Assembly: GCF_015356855.1 (NCBI RefSeq)
Contig: NZ_ARXR01000005.1
Location: forward strand, 62,001-126,000
DNA: 64,000 bases
Source of the DNA: Alloalcanivorax venustensis ISO4
Lineage (GTDB): Bacteria > Pseudomonadota > Gammaproteobacteria > Pseudomonadales > Alcanivoracaceae
Direction of reading: 5' to 3'
Numbering within the stretch: the first letter of the stretch is position 1; every line of letters starts with the position of its first letter. Shown here one piece after another: positions 32,076-41,339 of this stretch. Made by a program: the position numbers and the translations under genes. The notes beneath the pieces are model-generated. The model saw only the letters and a program-made list of their open reading frames with translations, did no database searches and was not told the DNA's origin.

Positions 32076-33676
32076 TTGCTCTGCTCCAAATCCTTCCAGT
32101 ACGGGTCGCGCAGCTCGCGCTTGAGGATCTTGCCGATGGTACTGCGCGGCAGCTCGTCGCGGCGCTCCAGGCCGGACAAACGCTGCCCCTTGCCCAGTTG
32201 CTGGTTGGCCCGCTCGCGGATCGCCTCCAGGTCGCCCTCGGCGCCCTCGCGCAGCACCACCAGGCCCAGGGGCGTTTCCCCCCACTGCTCGCTGGGCACC
32301 GCGATCACCGCCGCGTCCACCACGTCATCGTCCTTGAGCAGCACCTTCTCCAGGTCCTCCGCGTAGACGTTGAAGCCGCCGGAAATGATCATGTCCTTGC
32401 GGCGGTCGAGCACCGACAGGAAGCCGTCCTCGTCCAGGCGTCCCATGTCGCCGGTGCGGTAGAACACCTCGCCCTCGGGGCTGGTCCACAGCAGCTCGCT
32501 GGTCTTGTCTTCACGCTTGTAGTAGCCGCGCATCATGGCGCCGCTGCGGCCCACGATCTCGCCGATCTCGCCGGCGGGCAGCTCTTTCAGGTCCTCGCCG
32601 ATAATGCGCAGCTCGCAGCCCGGGCTGGCCTTGCCCACGGTGGCCCATTTGGTGGGGTTCTCGGCGCAGTTCAGGGTGGTGGTCACGCCGCCCTCGGTGA
32701 GGCCGTAGAACTCCAGAATGTTGCCCGGCCAGCGCGCCATGGCGTCGGCGATCACGTGGGCGCGCAGCGGCGCGCTGGTGGAGAACTTCACCTTGAAGCT
32801 GCTCAGGTCGAAGCGGTCGAAATCCGGTTCGGCGAGAATGCGCTGGTACTGCACCGGCACCAGCATGGCGTGGGTGACGCGGTGCTGCTCGGCCAGCTCC
32901 AGGAACCGGTGGGCGTCGAACTTGGCCATGCTGACGATGGTACCGCCACCAAACAGGGTGGGCAGCACCGACACCAGGGTGGTGTTGGAGTACAACGGCG
33001 TGGACACCAGGTTCACCGCCGTGTCGTCGTAGCCCAGGGCCGCCACGCGCTCCAGCTGACGGGCGCGCAGGCGGTGATCGTGGAGAATGCCCTTGGGCAC
33101 CCCGGTGGTGCCGGAGCTGTAGATGATGTTGAACGGGTCGTCCAGCGACGGCGTGTGGTCCGGCGCGTCCGTGGCCGGGTCGCCCAGCCAGTCCTCGAAG
33201 GCCAGCCAGCCGTCGGCCTGGAAATCCAGGCTGATACGGGTGCTCTCATCGATATTGTCGAGCCCGTCGAGCAGCGGCTCGATCAGGTCGCGGTGCTTGG
33301 CGGACACGAACAGAAAACGCGCGTCGCAGTCGTTGACCATCAGCGCCAGGGTCTCGCCGGCGGCCATGCCGGACAGCGGCACCATGCAGCCGCCGGCGGT
33401 GAGGGTGCCCATGAACAGGGTCAGGTAGCGGGCGCTGTTCTCGGACAGGCCGGCCACGGTCTCGCCGCGCTGCAGACCGGCGGCGCGCAGGCGGTTGGCG
33501 ACCCGGTTCACGTTATCCACGAACTGACGCCAGGTGAGCATGCCGGTTTCGTCGTACACCGCCGGTTTGTCCGGCTGGGCCGCCGCCAGCTGCTGCAGGC
33601 GTTCGGGCACGGATACAAAGGCCTCCGCGTCCATTTCTGGTGCGTAGACGGGCATCGCTTCACTTACCGCGGTCAT
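32066..33676 (-). CDS. AMP-forming acyl-CoA synthetase
   Basis: This encodes 536 residues of an adenylate-forming enzyme that activates a carboxylic acid to its CoA thioester. The phosphate-binding YSSGTTGVPKG is at residues 186-196; the A5-type FYGLTEGG, the RTGDMGRLDEDGFLSVLDRRKDMI hinge region and the C-terminal catalytic lysine in TIGKILKRELR are all present. There is no signal peptide. The substrate class (medium/long-chain fatty acid is likely in this organism) cannot be fixed. It is monocistronic, with a palindromic site in its promoter region. Confidence 0.88.
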   Translation of the reverse strand: MTAVSEAMPVYAPEMDAEAFVSVPERLQQLAAAQPDKPAVYDETGMLTWRQFVDNVNRVANRLRAAGLQRGETVAGLSENSARYLTLFMGTLTAGGCMVPLSGMAAGETLALMVNDCDARFLFVSAKHRDLIEPLLDGLDNIDESTRISLDFQADGWLAFEDWLGDPATDAPDHTPSLDDPFNIIYSSGTTGVPKGILHDHRLRARQLERVAALGYDDTAVNLVSTPLYSNTTLVSVLPTLFGGGTIVSMAKFDAHRFLELAEQHRVTHAMLVPVQYQRILAEPDFDRFDLSSFKVKFSTSAPLRAHVIADAMARWPGNILEFYGLTEGGVTTTLNCAENPTKWATVGKASPGCELRIIGEDLKELPAGEIGEIVGRSGAMMRGYYKREDKTSELLWTSPEGEVFYRTGDMGRLDEDGFLSVLDRRKDMIISGGFNVYAEDLEKVLLKDDDVVDAAVIAVPSEQWGETPLGLVVLREGAEGDLEAIRERANQQLGKGQRLSGLERRDELPRSTIGKILKRELRDPYWKDLEQSKRD

Positions 33677-33697
33677 GGGTCTCTCCCGATTAGCTGG

Positions 33698-33717
33698 AAT
33701 TCCGTTAAAGTGGAATT
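33698..33717 (-). promoter_or_regulatory. Operator-like inverted repeat upstream of the acyl-CoA synthetase
   Basis: AATTCC and GGAATT are separated by eight bases, giving a 20-base two-fold site 22 bases before the start codon. The spacing fits a TetR- or GntR-type dimer. The 100 bases beyond hold no gene. Confidence 0.4.
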
Positions 33718-33914
33718 TTGTTTTAAATTTGGCCAGGAAGCATACTCTCCGGTATGCCCGGGCTCAATACTGACCGGTCACGCTCCGCCGGCGTCCGCTC
33801 GACCAAAGGCTAATAACACCGTTTTCAGGGGGCGTGCTAGTTGTCTCGTAAGAGGCCTGCGGGTCCGCTGTCACCGCGGCCACAAGCACATAACAACAAT
33901 TCTGGGGAACCGCC

Positions 33915-35165
33915 ATGGGACTCAAAAAAAGCTTGGGTATCGTTGCCGCCTGCTTGCTGGCGAGCGCCGCGCACGCGGCCACGCCGGTGAAGCTGGGCCT
34001 TAACTACCCGCACACCGGTGAATACAGTGAAGAGGGGCTGATGCAAAAGCGCGGCGCCCTGATGGCCACTGATGAAATCAACGCCGCCGGCGGCGTGCGC
34101 GGCCGGCCGCTGGAACTGATCGAGCGCGATTCCGCCTCCCAGGCGGAGCGCTCCCGGCGCAACGTGGACGAGCTCGCCGCCGAAGGCGCGGCCATGCTGT
34201 TCGGCGGCTCGTCCAGCGGCGTCGCCATCGCCGCCAGCAAGCAGGCGCGCAAGCACGACCTGCTCTACTTCGGCACGCTCACCTATTCCAACGATACCAC
34301 CGGCAAGGACGGCCACCTGGGCATGTTCCGCGAGTGCTACAACGCCTGGATGGCGGCGCGGGTGCTGGGCGACTACCTCAAGCGCGAGTACCAGGACAAG
34401 AAGTACTTCTACGTCACCGCCGACTACACCTGGGGCCACACCACCGAAGCCTCCATGCGCGAATTCACCGACACCAAGGACGGCGAGCGCCACGGCTCGG
34501 TGCTGGTGCCGTTCCCCGGCGGCCGCTACCACGAAATCGAAGAAGCCATGCAGGCGGCGGCGGACAGCGACGCGGACGTCCTGGTGATGGTGTTGTTCGG
34601 CGAGCAGATGGTGCGCGGCATGACCATCGCCCAGCAGAAAAAGCTGCCCGAACGGATGCAGATCGTGGTGCCCAATCTCACCCTCAGCATGGTCGAGCAG
34701 ACCGGGCCCTTCATCATGGCCGGCGTGATCGGCGCCGCGCCCTGGACCTGGAACGTACCCTACGAATACGGCTTTGAGCGCGGCCAGCAATTCGTGGAAG
34801 AATTCTCCCAGCGCTACCGTACCCGTCCCTCCACTTCGGCGGCATCGGCCTACAGCATCGTCTACCAGTGGAAAGAGGCGGTGGAACGGGCCGGCAGCTT
34901 CGCCTCCGACAACGTGCGGCGTGCCCTGGAGGGCCACAGCTACACGCTGCTCAAGGACCAACAGCAGTGGCGTGCCTTTGATCACCAGAACGTGCAAAGT
35001 GTCTACGCCGTGCGCATCAAGGCCCGTGACCAGGTCATGAAAGACGAGTACCGGCAGAATTTCTTTGAGATCATCAGCCGCATGTCCGGCGAGGACGCCG
35101 CCATCACGCGCAGCCAGTGGCTCGCGGAACGGCGCCGCGCGGGCATGCCCGAACAACTTGAATAG
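33915..35165 (+). CDS. Periplasmic type-1 substrate-binding protein (branched-chain amino acid/urea-type), orphan
   Basis: This encodes 416 residues. A signal peptide (1-21, ending AHA) precedes a Peripla_BP_6 fold: VKLGLNYPHTGEYSEEGLMQKRGALMATDEINAAGG is typical of LivJ/UrtA-like proteins. It should capture an amino acid, urea, amide or short acid in the periplasm and hand it to an ABC permease. No permease or ATPase gene is adjacent; the next gene is a thioesterase eight bases on. The ligand cannot be stated. Confidence 0.82.
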   Translation: MGLKKSLGIVAACLLASAAHAATPVKLGLNYPHTGEYSEEGLMQKRGALMATDEINAAGGVRGRPLELIERDSASQAERSRRNVDELAAEGAAMLFGGSSSGVAIAASKQARKHDLLYFGTLTYSNDTTGKDGHLGMFRECYNAWMAARVLGDYLKREYQDKKYFYVTADYTWGHTTEASMREFTDTKDGERHGSVLVPFPGGRYHEIEEAMQAAADSDADVLVMVLFGEQMVRGMTIAQQKKLPERMQIVVPNLTLSMVEQTGPFIMAGVIGAAPWTWNVPYEYGFERGQQFVEEFSQRYRTRPSTSAASAYSIVYQWKEAVERAGSFASDNVRRALEGHSYTLLKDQQQWRAFDHQNVQSVYAVRIKARDQVMKDEYRQNFFEIISRMSGEDAAITRSQWLAERRRAGMPEQLE

Positions 35166-35173
35166 GAGTTTTC

Positions 35174-35629
35174 ATGAGCGAGCGCTTCCGCTTCCGTTTC
35201 CGGGTCCGCTACAACGAATGCGATGCCCAACTGGTGGTGTTCAATGCCCGCTACGCGGACTACGTGGACCTGGCGATGACCGAGTTCATGCGCTCCCTGG
35301 GGCGGGACTACAAGGCGTTGCTGGCCCGGGGGCTGGACAACCAGGTGGTGAAAATGACCCTGGAATGGCAGGCGCCGGCGCGCTTCGACGACGTCATCGA
35401 CGTGCACGTGCGCACGCTCAAGGTAGGCAACAGCTCGTTCACGCTGGAACACGAACTGGTGAAGGCGGAAGACGGCACCACACTGTGCCGGGCGGAAGTG
35501 GTCTATGTGCTGATGACCACCGAACCGTTCCAGAAAACCACGGTGCCCGATGATCTGCGGGCGGCCCTGCTGGAGGGCGCGCCCGGCAAGATCAGCGACC
35601 AGAGTGGCGGGGCTCCGGCAGCGACTTAG
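35174..35629 (+). CDS. Acyl-CoA thioesterase (4HBT/YbgC-like hotdog fold)
   Basis: This encodes a 151-residue single hotdog domain. The N-terminal RVRYNECDAQLVVFNARYADYVDLA matches the 4-hydroxybenzoyl-CoA/YbgC-type active-site helix with a catalytic Asp in ECDAQ. It hydrolyses acyl-CoA or acyl-ACP of unknown chain length in the cytoplasm. AGGAG lies upstream and the gene follows the binding-protein gene closely, so they are probably co-transcribed. It overlaps the convergent oxidoreductase by four bases. Confidence 0.85.
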   Translation: MSERFRFRFRVRYNECDAQLVVFNARYADYVDLAMTEFMRSLGRDYKALLARGLDNQVVKMTLEWQAPARFDDVIDVHVRTLKVGNSSFTLEHELVKAEDGTTLCRAEVVYVLMTTEPFQKTTVPDDLRAALLEGAPGKISDQSGGAPAAT

Positions 35630-36603
35630 TCGCTGACCTTGAGAACCACCTTGCCCTTGGCGCGGCGCGAGCTCAGCGCCGCCAGGGCGTCTTCGTACTG
35701 CTCGAAGGGGAACACCTCGCTGACGCGCGGGTTGATCTTGCCTTCGGCGAACAGCTGCATCAGTTCCTTCACGTTCTGGATGTGCGCTTTCGGCTCCTTG
35801 GCGGTGAAGGCGCCCCAGAACACGCCCACCACGCTGCAGCCCTTGAGCAGGGTCAGGTTGGCGGGGATCTTGGGAATCTCGCCGGCGGCGAAGCCGACGA
35901 TCAGGAAGCGGCCGTTCCAGGCCATGTTGCGCAACGCCGGCTCGGTGAAGCGGTCGCCCACCGGGTCGTAGATCACGTCGATGCCCTGCGGGTAGCGGCT
36001 CTTGAGCGCTTCCTTGAGGTCTTCGTCGGTGTAGTTGATCAGGTCGTCGGCGCCGGCTTCCTTGGCCACCTGCAGCTTGTCGTCGCTGCTGGCGGCGGCG
36101 ATCACCTTGGCGCCCATGGCCTTGCCCAGCTCCACCGCGGCCAGGCCCACGCCGCCGCTGGCGCCCAGCACCAGCAGGGTCTCGCCGGGCTGAATGTTGG
36201 CGCGCTGCTTGAGGGCGTGATAGCTGGTGCCGTAGACCATGCTGAAGGCGGCGGCGGTTTCGTCCTTCATGCCGTCGGGCACCGGGATCACGCGGCTTTC
36301 GCCGATCACCATCTCCTCGGCGAAGGAGCCGTAGCCGGTCAGGCCCATCACCCGCATGCCGGGCTTCAGGTTTTTCACGTCCGGACCCACCTCGATGATC
36401 TCGCCGGCCATTTCGCCGCCCGGTGAGAACGGCAGCTCCGGTTTGATCTGGTACTTGCCTTCAATAATCAGGGTGTCGGGAAAGTTCAGGCCGGCCGCCT
36501 TCACTTTCACTTTGACCCCGTCACCGCTCACCTGGGGTGACGGTACGTCCTCGATCACCAGCTTGTCCGCCGGCCCCAGTTCCTTGCAGAGAATGGCGCG
36601 CAT
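35626..36603 (-). CDS. NADPH:quinone oxidoreductase-like MDR protein
   Basis: This encodes 325 residues of a zinc-free medium-chain dehydrogenase/reductase. The GroES-like N-terminal half contains LNFPDTLIIEGKYQIKPELPF and GGEMAGEI. The Rossmann half has LVLGASGGVGLAAVELGKAMGAKVIA and YDPVGD. Members reduce quinones, enals or 2-enoyl-CoA with NADPH. Zinc-ligand cysteines are absent. GGGAG precedes the ATG at 36603 and a TATAAC -10 candidate is at 36626-36631. The substrate is unknown. Confidence 0.87.
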   Translation of the reverse strand: MRAILCKELGPADKLVIEDVPSPQVSGDGVKVKVKAAGLNFPDTLIIEGKYQIKPELPFSPGGEMAGEIIEVGPDVKNLKPGMRVMGLTGYGSFAEEMVIGESRVIPVPDGMKDETAAAFSMVYGTSYHALKQRANIQPGETLLVLGASGGVGLAAVELGKAMGAKVIAAASSDDKLQVAKEAGADDLINYTDEDLKEALKSRYPQGIDVIYDPVGDRFTEPALRNMAWNGRFLIVGFAAGEIPKIPANLTLLKGCSVVGVFWGAFTAKEPKAHIQNVKELMQLFAEGKINPRVSEVFPFEQYEDALAALSSRRAKGKVVLKVSD

Positions 36604-36735
36604 GCTTATCTCCCGAATAGTGCCTGTTATAAAAATAGCTCAGTGAAACGGACACGCTAACGCCGGCCCGTCAATTAAACAAATGCATAAGAATCATCGA
36701 ACGGCATAAGCGGTGTGCATCATGGCCGGCGAGTG

Positions 36736-37791
36736 TCAGCACTCACTTACTTCGAAGTGCCCGGATCCCGGCAGCTCCTCCACCAGTTGAGCGCCGCAGA
36801 GTTTCGAGGGCGTATAGCAGCCGGGGGCGGGTGCCTGTTCCTCGATAAAGCGCCGCACCGCCAGGGCGCCGTCCACGGTCAGCGCGTAGCCGTTGGCGGT
36901 GCGCAGCCGGATCACCCGCTGTTCGCCGGCGCCGTTACGCGCCTCGCCCCAGACGTGGGTGGTCAGGCGGGCGCGGGTTTGCTCGTCCGGCCCTTTCACG
37001 CGACGGTCCACCAGCGACTTCAAATAGCCCTGAATCACCGGCAGCGACATCAGCGGTCGGGTCACGTTGCCGGCCTTGGCGGCCCAGATCAGCCAGCGCG
37101 GCGCCGGCACGAACACCTGAATGTTTTCAATCCCGGTGCTCTGCCAGGCGGTGGTCACGTCGCCCCAGGGGATGGTCATGGCCCACTGCGGGCCGGCGCC
37201 GAAATCAATGCGCCGTACCTTCCAGCCCAGCGGCACCTCGGCGAGTTGCCCCTTGATACGGGCGCGGCCGCCGTCGGCGAGGCCTTCCACCAGGGTTTTG
37301 GCGGTGCCGGGGGACAGGCCCGAGCGAGTGGAGAAGCCCAGCGACAGCTCGCGGGCATCGGGCAGGGCTTCCTTGAGGCGGGCGGCCACGCAATCGGTGG
37401 GAATCACATCGAAACCGACCCCCGGGCAGGCGATGATGCCGGCCTGCTCGACGCGCGCCGCCTGGGCGAACACATGCTCGAACACCGCCACTTCGCCGGT
37501 GATATCCAGATAGTGGGTGCGCGCCTTGAGACAACCTTCCAGCATCGCCCGGCTGGTGCGCGAAAACGGGCCGGCGCAGTGCAGCACCAGATCCACGTCG
37601 GCCAGCTCGTCCGCCAGGGTGTCCGGGTCGTCCAGGGAAAACACCCGGTACTCCAGCCCCTCCTGCTCGGCGAGCGGCGCCACCTTGGCCTCCCGGCGGC
37701 CGGCCAGGATCGGCTTCAGTCCCTGGCCACGGGCATTGCGGGCGATCAGCTCGCCGGTGTAGCCATTGGCACCGTAGATCATCCAACGCAT
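36736..37791 (-). CDS. Saccharopine dehydrogenase-like / trans-acting enoyl reductase-family protein
   Basis: This encodes 351 residues. The N-terminal Rossmann motif MIYGANGYTGELIA and the LVLHCAGPFSRT and GVGFDVIPTDC blocks are those of the saccharopine dehydrogenase NADP-binding superfamily, in the branch of small bacterial homologues (including mycobacterial trans-acting enoyl reductases), not lysine-pathway enzymes. A hydrophobic segment near residue 240 could touch the membrane. I chose the ATG at 37791 because GGAG lies eight bases upstream; another ATG at 37797 is too close. The function is not established. Confidence 0.72.
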   Translation of the reverse strand: MRWMIYGANGYTGELIARNARGQGLKPILAGRREAKVAPLAEQEGLEYRVFSLDDPDTLADELADVDLVLHCAGPFSRTSRAMLEGCLKARTHYLDITGEVAVFEHVFAQAARVEQAGIIACPGVGFDVIPTDCVAARLKEALPDARELSLGFSTRSGLSPGTAKTLVEGLADGGRARIKGQLAEVPLGWKVRRIDFGAGPQWAMTIPWGDVTTAWQSTGIENIQVFVPAPRWLIWAAKAGNVTRPLMSLPVIQGYLKSLVDRRVKGPDEQTRARLTTHVWGEARNGAGEQRVIRLRTANGYALTVDGALAVRRFIEEQAPAPGCYTPSKLCGAQLVEELPGSGHFEVSEC

Positions 37792-37881
37792 AGCCATCGC
37801 TCCACGGGTTATTAATGGTGAAAGAGTACTCTCCCGCCACGAGACATAACACCGTCCCAACCTTTCTACGAAGCGGTCTTT

Positions 37882-38019
37882 GTAGGAGCGGGCCTAGCCC
37901 GCGAAAGGCCGGCGAAGCCGGCCGGTAGGATCCCAGAGACTTTTCTAACGCGTACCAACAGCGTCTCTGGAATCCTGCCGGGAGCTTCGCTCCCTTTCGC
38001 GGGCAAGGCCCGCTCCCAC
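37882..38019. repeat. 138-bp palindromic intergenic element, copy A
   Basis: This is a REP/BIME-like element of nested hairpins. The outer arms begin GTAGGAGCGGGC and end GCCCGCTCCCAC. Internal hairpins are GGCCGGC-GAA-GCCGGCC on the left and GGGAGC-TTC-GCTCCC on the right, with a central inverted repeat around CAGAGAC and GTCTCTGG. It occupies the gap between two minus-strand genes. Another copy of identical length lies at 42519. It may act as a transcript-stabilising or terminating structure. Confidence 0.8.
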
Positions 38020-38039
38020 CATCCTTTGTTTCTCGGGGC

Positions 38040-41000
38040 TTAGCGGTGGTTGGTGAACTCCACTACCTGCTGGAAGGTGGGGCGGTTCTGCCAGTGGATC
38101 GCCGGCACCGAGGAGAGCCCGATGGCGCGGTGCTGGATGGCGTCCAGGCTTTCGTCCACGTCCCAGTTGTCCCTGTTCGCCAGGCCGCCGAGATCGTCCA
38201 GGGCCAGCGTCAGGCTTTCCGCCAGGGCGGCGCGGCAGACCTCGGCGCGGTCGCTGTCCGCGCAGCGCAGCCGCTGGTAGGGCCGTGCGCTGTCGCCCAG
38301 GGCCTGTTCCAGCACCCGCTCCAGGTAGCCGTAGTAGCCGTTCTGGTAGGCCGAGCCGCCGGCGCCGGGCGCATTGTCGCGGCCCACCAGCGACACATTG
38401 CCGGCCGTCGTGTCTTCCAGAGCGGTGACCTGCGGCAGCAGCGTCTCGATCATGCGGGTGTACCAGGCGTCCATCAGCGCCACTTCCGCCTGGGCGTCGT
38501 ATTCGCCGTCGCCGTCCCGGTCGCGCCGGTAGGCGCCGCCGTCCACCCAGGCCTGCATCATCTCCACCACCGAGGCCTCGTCGCCGGTGACCGGCGTGCT
38601 TTGCAGCAGCGCCAGGGCCTTGGGCAGCACCTCCTGGCCGCGCAGATCGACCACCGCCGCGTCGCCCATGGCCTCGACCATGTTGGCGCGGGTCACGTTG
38701 CCCTGTTGCACCAGATCCCGCAGGCGCACGTCTAGCATGTCGTTGCGGTGGGCGGAGCTGTAGGTGGCGTTGGCGTCGGCGGCCCACCAGTCGCGGGCCG
38801 GGCGGTTGTTCCAGCTGGCCAGGTAGCCGCGCTCCGGGTTGGCGTCGTTGGGGTGCGCCTCCAGGTCGATGAAGCCCTGCCAGTCGAACTGGCCGTTGCC
38901 CCAGCTGGGCAGCTCCGGGTGTACCCCGGCGGCACGGCGCGGATAGAGGCCGGAATGGAAAAAGGCGATGTCGCGGTCGTCGATGTAGAACCAGTTGAAA
39001 CTGCCGGTGGTGTTGTTGAACACCTCCTGGAAGCTGCGCACGTCGTGGACGTCGTTGCGGGTCGCCTGCAGGAACGGCAGCGCGGTATCCAGCTCGGCGA
39101 AATAGGTGCTGCGCTGGCGGGTCAGCGCCACCGGCTGGCCGCCCACGGCGGCGAAGCCGATCACCGGGCCGTACTCGGCGGTGCGGATCACGCGGCGCTG
39201 CACCGCCACGTTCTGGCCGATGGTGGCCGGGTCGTCGGTGGGCACCGCCAGGTTCCAGCGCGCCGCCCAGGTCTCGTCGATCACATCGAAGGGCCGGCAC
39301 TGGCCGCCCACCTGGTAGCCGCCTTCGCCGTGGGCCGGCGCCTCGGCGGGCTGGCACAGGCGCACCACGCGCACGTCGGTGAGGTCCGAGCTGCCGGAGG
39401 TGGCGCTCCAGGCGAAATCCGGGCCGCGCCCGATCACCACATAGGGCAGGCCGGTGAAGGTCATGCCGCGGCTGTTGATGTCGCCGCCGTGCACCGACAT
39501 TTCCAGCAGCAACTGGGGCACGAAGTAGCTGGTTTGCGGGCCGAATACCGCCAGCGGCCGGCCGCTGGCGCTGTGTTCGCCGTTGAGCAGCAGGGCGTTG
39601 GAGATGGCGTTGGGGAAGCCGTCGCGCAGGCCCGCCACGCCTTTGGCCAGCTGGCCCACCCGCTCGCGCACCGCGAGCCGCTGGGCGTCGCTCAGCGTGC
39701 CGGGCAGGGCGGTGGGCTCGGGGGTGTCGCGCCACAGTTCATCGAACTCGATGGTGACCCGCGCCCAGCGGGCCGCCAGGGTCGGTTCGCCGTCCGGCAG
39801 GTCGGACGACGCCAGTGACAGCAGGCCGCCGAGCAACTCACCGACCGCGTCCAGCAAGCCGCCCACGGCGCCGGTGCCCGGCAGGGCCGGCACATTACCC
39901 ACCGCCGTGGGGCAGGTGGGCTGGCCCGGGCGGCCGCAGGGCTCGGTGGTCAGCGGCTGGTAGCTCTGGAAGGAGCCGGCGTCGAACAGCACCGCGCCCG
40001 GGAAGCGGCCGGCCAGTTCGCCGGACAGCGGACACAGCGTCTCGTCGATCTCCGGCGGCGACTGGGTGGCGAAGCGCCGCTCGGTGGTCACCGAGGATTC
40101 ACCTTCGGTGGCGTGGCGCAGGTCGCGCCACAGTTCACAGGCGGCCTGGTCGGAGCCGGTCTGCTCGCGCAGCGCCTGAAGCAGCAGCACGTTGTCGTGC
40201 TCGCCGCCGCCGCCGCCGGCGAAGATGCCCTGGATCAGGGTGGCGATGGCCACCACGTCCTCGATCACGAAGGGCTCCAGTTGCACGCCCAGGCCCACGT
40301 ATTCGATGGGTGCCTTGAGCAGGCCGCTTTGCACGTCTTCCACGTACTTGTTGAGGCCGGCCACATAGTGGACGGCGTCCTGGTAGATCTGCGCGCCGTC
40401 GTCGCCGAAGCGGGCGATGGCGTTGGCGATCTGTTCGGTGCGGTCTTCCTCCCGGTAGGGCGCGTCCACGGCGATGTCCCGGTCGAAGGAGAAGTCCGCC
40501 GGGCCGAGGAACTTCGACAGTTCGCCGCGTCCGGCGCGGCGCAGCACGTCGAGCAGGAACAGGCGGTCGGCGGCGGTCACGTAGCCGGTGCCGAACAGGG
40601 CGTCGGGGCGGCTGTCGCCGAAGATATGCGGCACGCCGAAGCGATCGCGCTTGATCGCCACGCTGCGGTTGCCCGCCGCCACCGTGATCTCGCTTTCCCA
40701 GTCGCCGGCGTCCGGTGCCAGCAGCGGCGCGTCCTTGAAGTAGTCGCCGAGCTCGCCGTCGGTGAGGTTTTCGGGGCTGCGCACCAGCGCGTCGTACAGG
40801 TCCAGCTGGTCGTCGAAGTGCGGCTCTTTACTGAGCGCCGGCACCAGGCCGGTTTCCGCCACCAGGTCATCGAGCAGCGTGCTGATCAGGTCGGAGAGGC
40901 CGGGAATGTCGGCGGTCAGGTTGCTCAGGCCGCCGTTGTCGTCCTGGCCGGGCGGCAGCACATTGAGCACCCGGCCGTAGTCGGCGAACGGCGCGCTGAC

Positions 41001-41174
41001 CTGGGAAGGGCGCTGCTCGGGCAGGGTGGGCTCGGCGGGTTCTTCGGGTTCCGGCTCCGGCGGTGGCGCCGGGTTATTGGGGCTGGGGGCGCCGCCGCCG
41101 TTGCTGCCGCCGCCGCCTCCGCAGGCACTGAGAAAAAGGGCCAGCAACACGCTGAGCATCAGTCGATGAATCAT
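38040..41174 (-). CDS. Penicillin acylase-family lipoprotein (Ntn-hydrolase)
   Basis: This encodes 1044 residues. A lipoprotein signal has its lipobox LSAC at 15-18 (Cys18), followed by a Gly/Pro/Glu-rich linker to about residue 55. The alpha-chain region has RDRFGVPHIFGDSRPDALFGTGYVTAADRLF. The predicted autocatalytic N-terminal Ser of the beta chain is Ser525 in AISNALLLNGEHS, followed by FGPQTSYFVPQL. The family cleaves amide bonds: beta-lactam side chains, acyl-homoserine lactones or N-acyl amino acids. It should sit in the outer membrane or periplasm. It is divergent from alkB. The true substrate is unknown; the chain is longer than typical (about 750-850). Confidence 0.85.
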   Translation of the reverse strand: MIHRLMLSVLLALFLSACGGGGGSNGGGAPSPNNPAPPPEPEPEEPAEPTLPEQRPSQVSAPFADYGRVLNVLPPGQDDNGGLSNLTADIPGLSDLISTLLDDLVAETGLVPALSKEPHFDDQLDLYDALVRSPENLTDGELGDYFKDAPLLAPDAGDWESEITVAAGNRSVAIKRDRFGVPHIFGDSRPDALFGTGYVTAADRLFLLDVLRRAGRGELSKFLGPADFSFDRDIAVDAPYREEDRTEQIANAIARFGDDGAQIYQDAVHYVAGLNKYVEDVQSGLLKAPIEYVGLGVQLEPFVIEDVVAIATLIQGIFAGGGGGEHDNVLLLQALREQTGSDQAACELWRDLRHATEGESSVTTERRFATQSPPEIDETLCPLSGELAGRFPGAVLFDAGSFQSYQPLTTEPCGRPGQPTCPTAVGNVPALPGTGAVGGLLDAVGELLGGLLSLASSDLPDGEPTLAARWARVTIEFDELWRDTPEPTALPGTLSDAQRLAVRERVGQLAKGVAGLRDGFPNAISNALLLNGEHSASGRPLAVFGPQTSYFVPQLLLEMSVHGGDINSRGMTFTGLPYVVIGRGPDFAWSATSGSSDLTDVRVVRLCQPAEAPAHGEGGYQVGGQCRPFDVIDETWAARWNLAVPTDDPATIGQNVAVQRRVIRTAEYGPVIGFAAVGGQPVALTRQRSTYFAELDTALPFLQATRNDVHDVRSFQEVFNNTTGSFNWFYIDDRDIAFFHSGLYPRRAAGVHPELPSWGNGQFDWQGFIDLEAHPNDANPERGYLASWNNRPARDWWAADANATYSSAHRNDMLDVRLRDLVQQGNVTRANMVEAMGDAAVVDLRGQEVLPKALALLQSTPVTGDEASVVEMMQAWVDGGAYRRDRDGDGEYDAQAEVALMDAWYTRMIETLLPQVTALEDTTAGNVSLVGRDNAPGAGGSAYQNGYYGYLERVLEQALGDSARPYQRLRCADSDRAEVCRAALAESLTLALDDLGGLANRDNWDVDESLDAIQHRAIGLSSVPAIHWQNRPTFQQVVEFTNHR

Positions 41175-41308
41175 ACCGCCTCCCGGTTATTGTTTTATGG
41201 GGTGTAGGGGTTCATCGCCAGATTGGCACGATGGTTCAAGTCGCGGGAGGCGAAGCTACAAAAAGCCAGCGAAATGCTACCCGCCGGTTAAAAAGCAACG
41301 GCTTTCAT

Positions 41309-41339
41309 ATTGACAGTGTTCAATGGCGGGTTTGATGAT
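41309..41339 (+). promoter_or_regulatory. alkB promoter with an overlapping palindrome
   Basis: A perfect -35 TTGACA (41310-41315), 18 bases and GATGAT (41334-41339) form a plausible promoter 35 bases before the AlkB start. ATTGACAGTGTTCAAT (41309-41324), five-base arms with a six-base spacer, covers the -35 element and looks like a repressor site. Confidence 0.45.
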
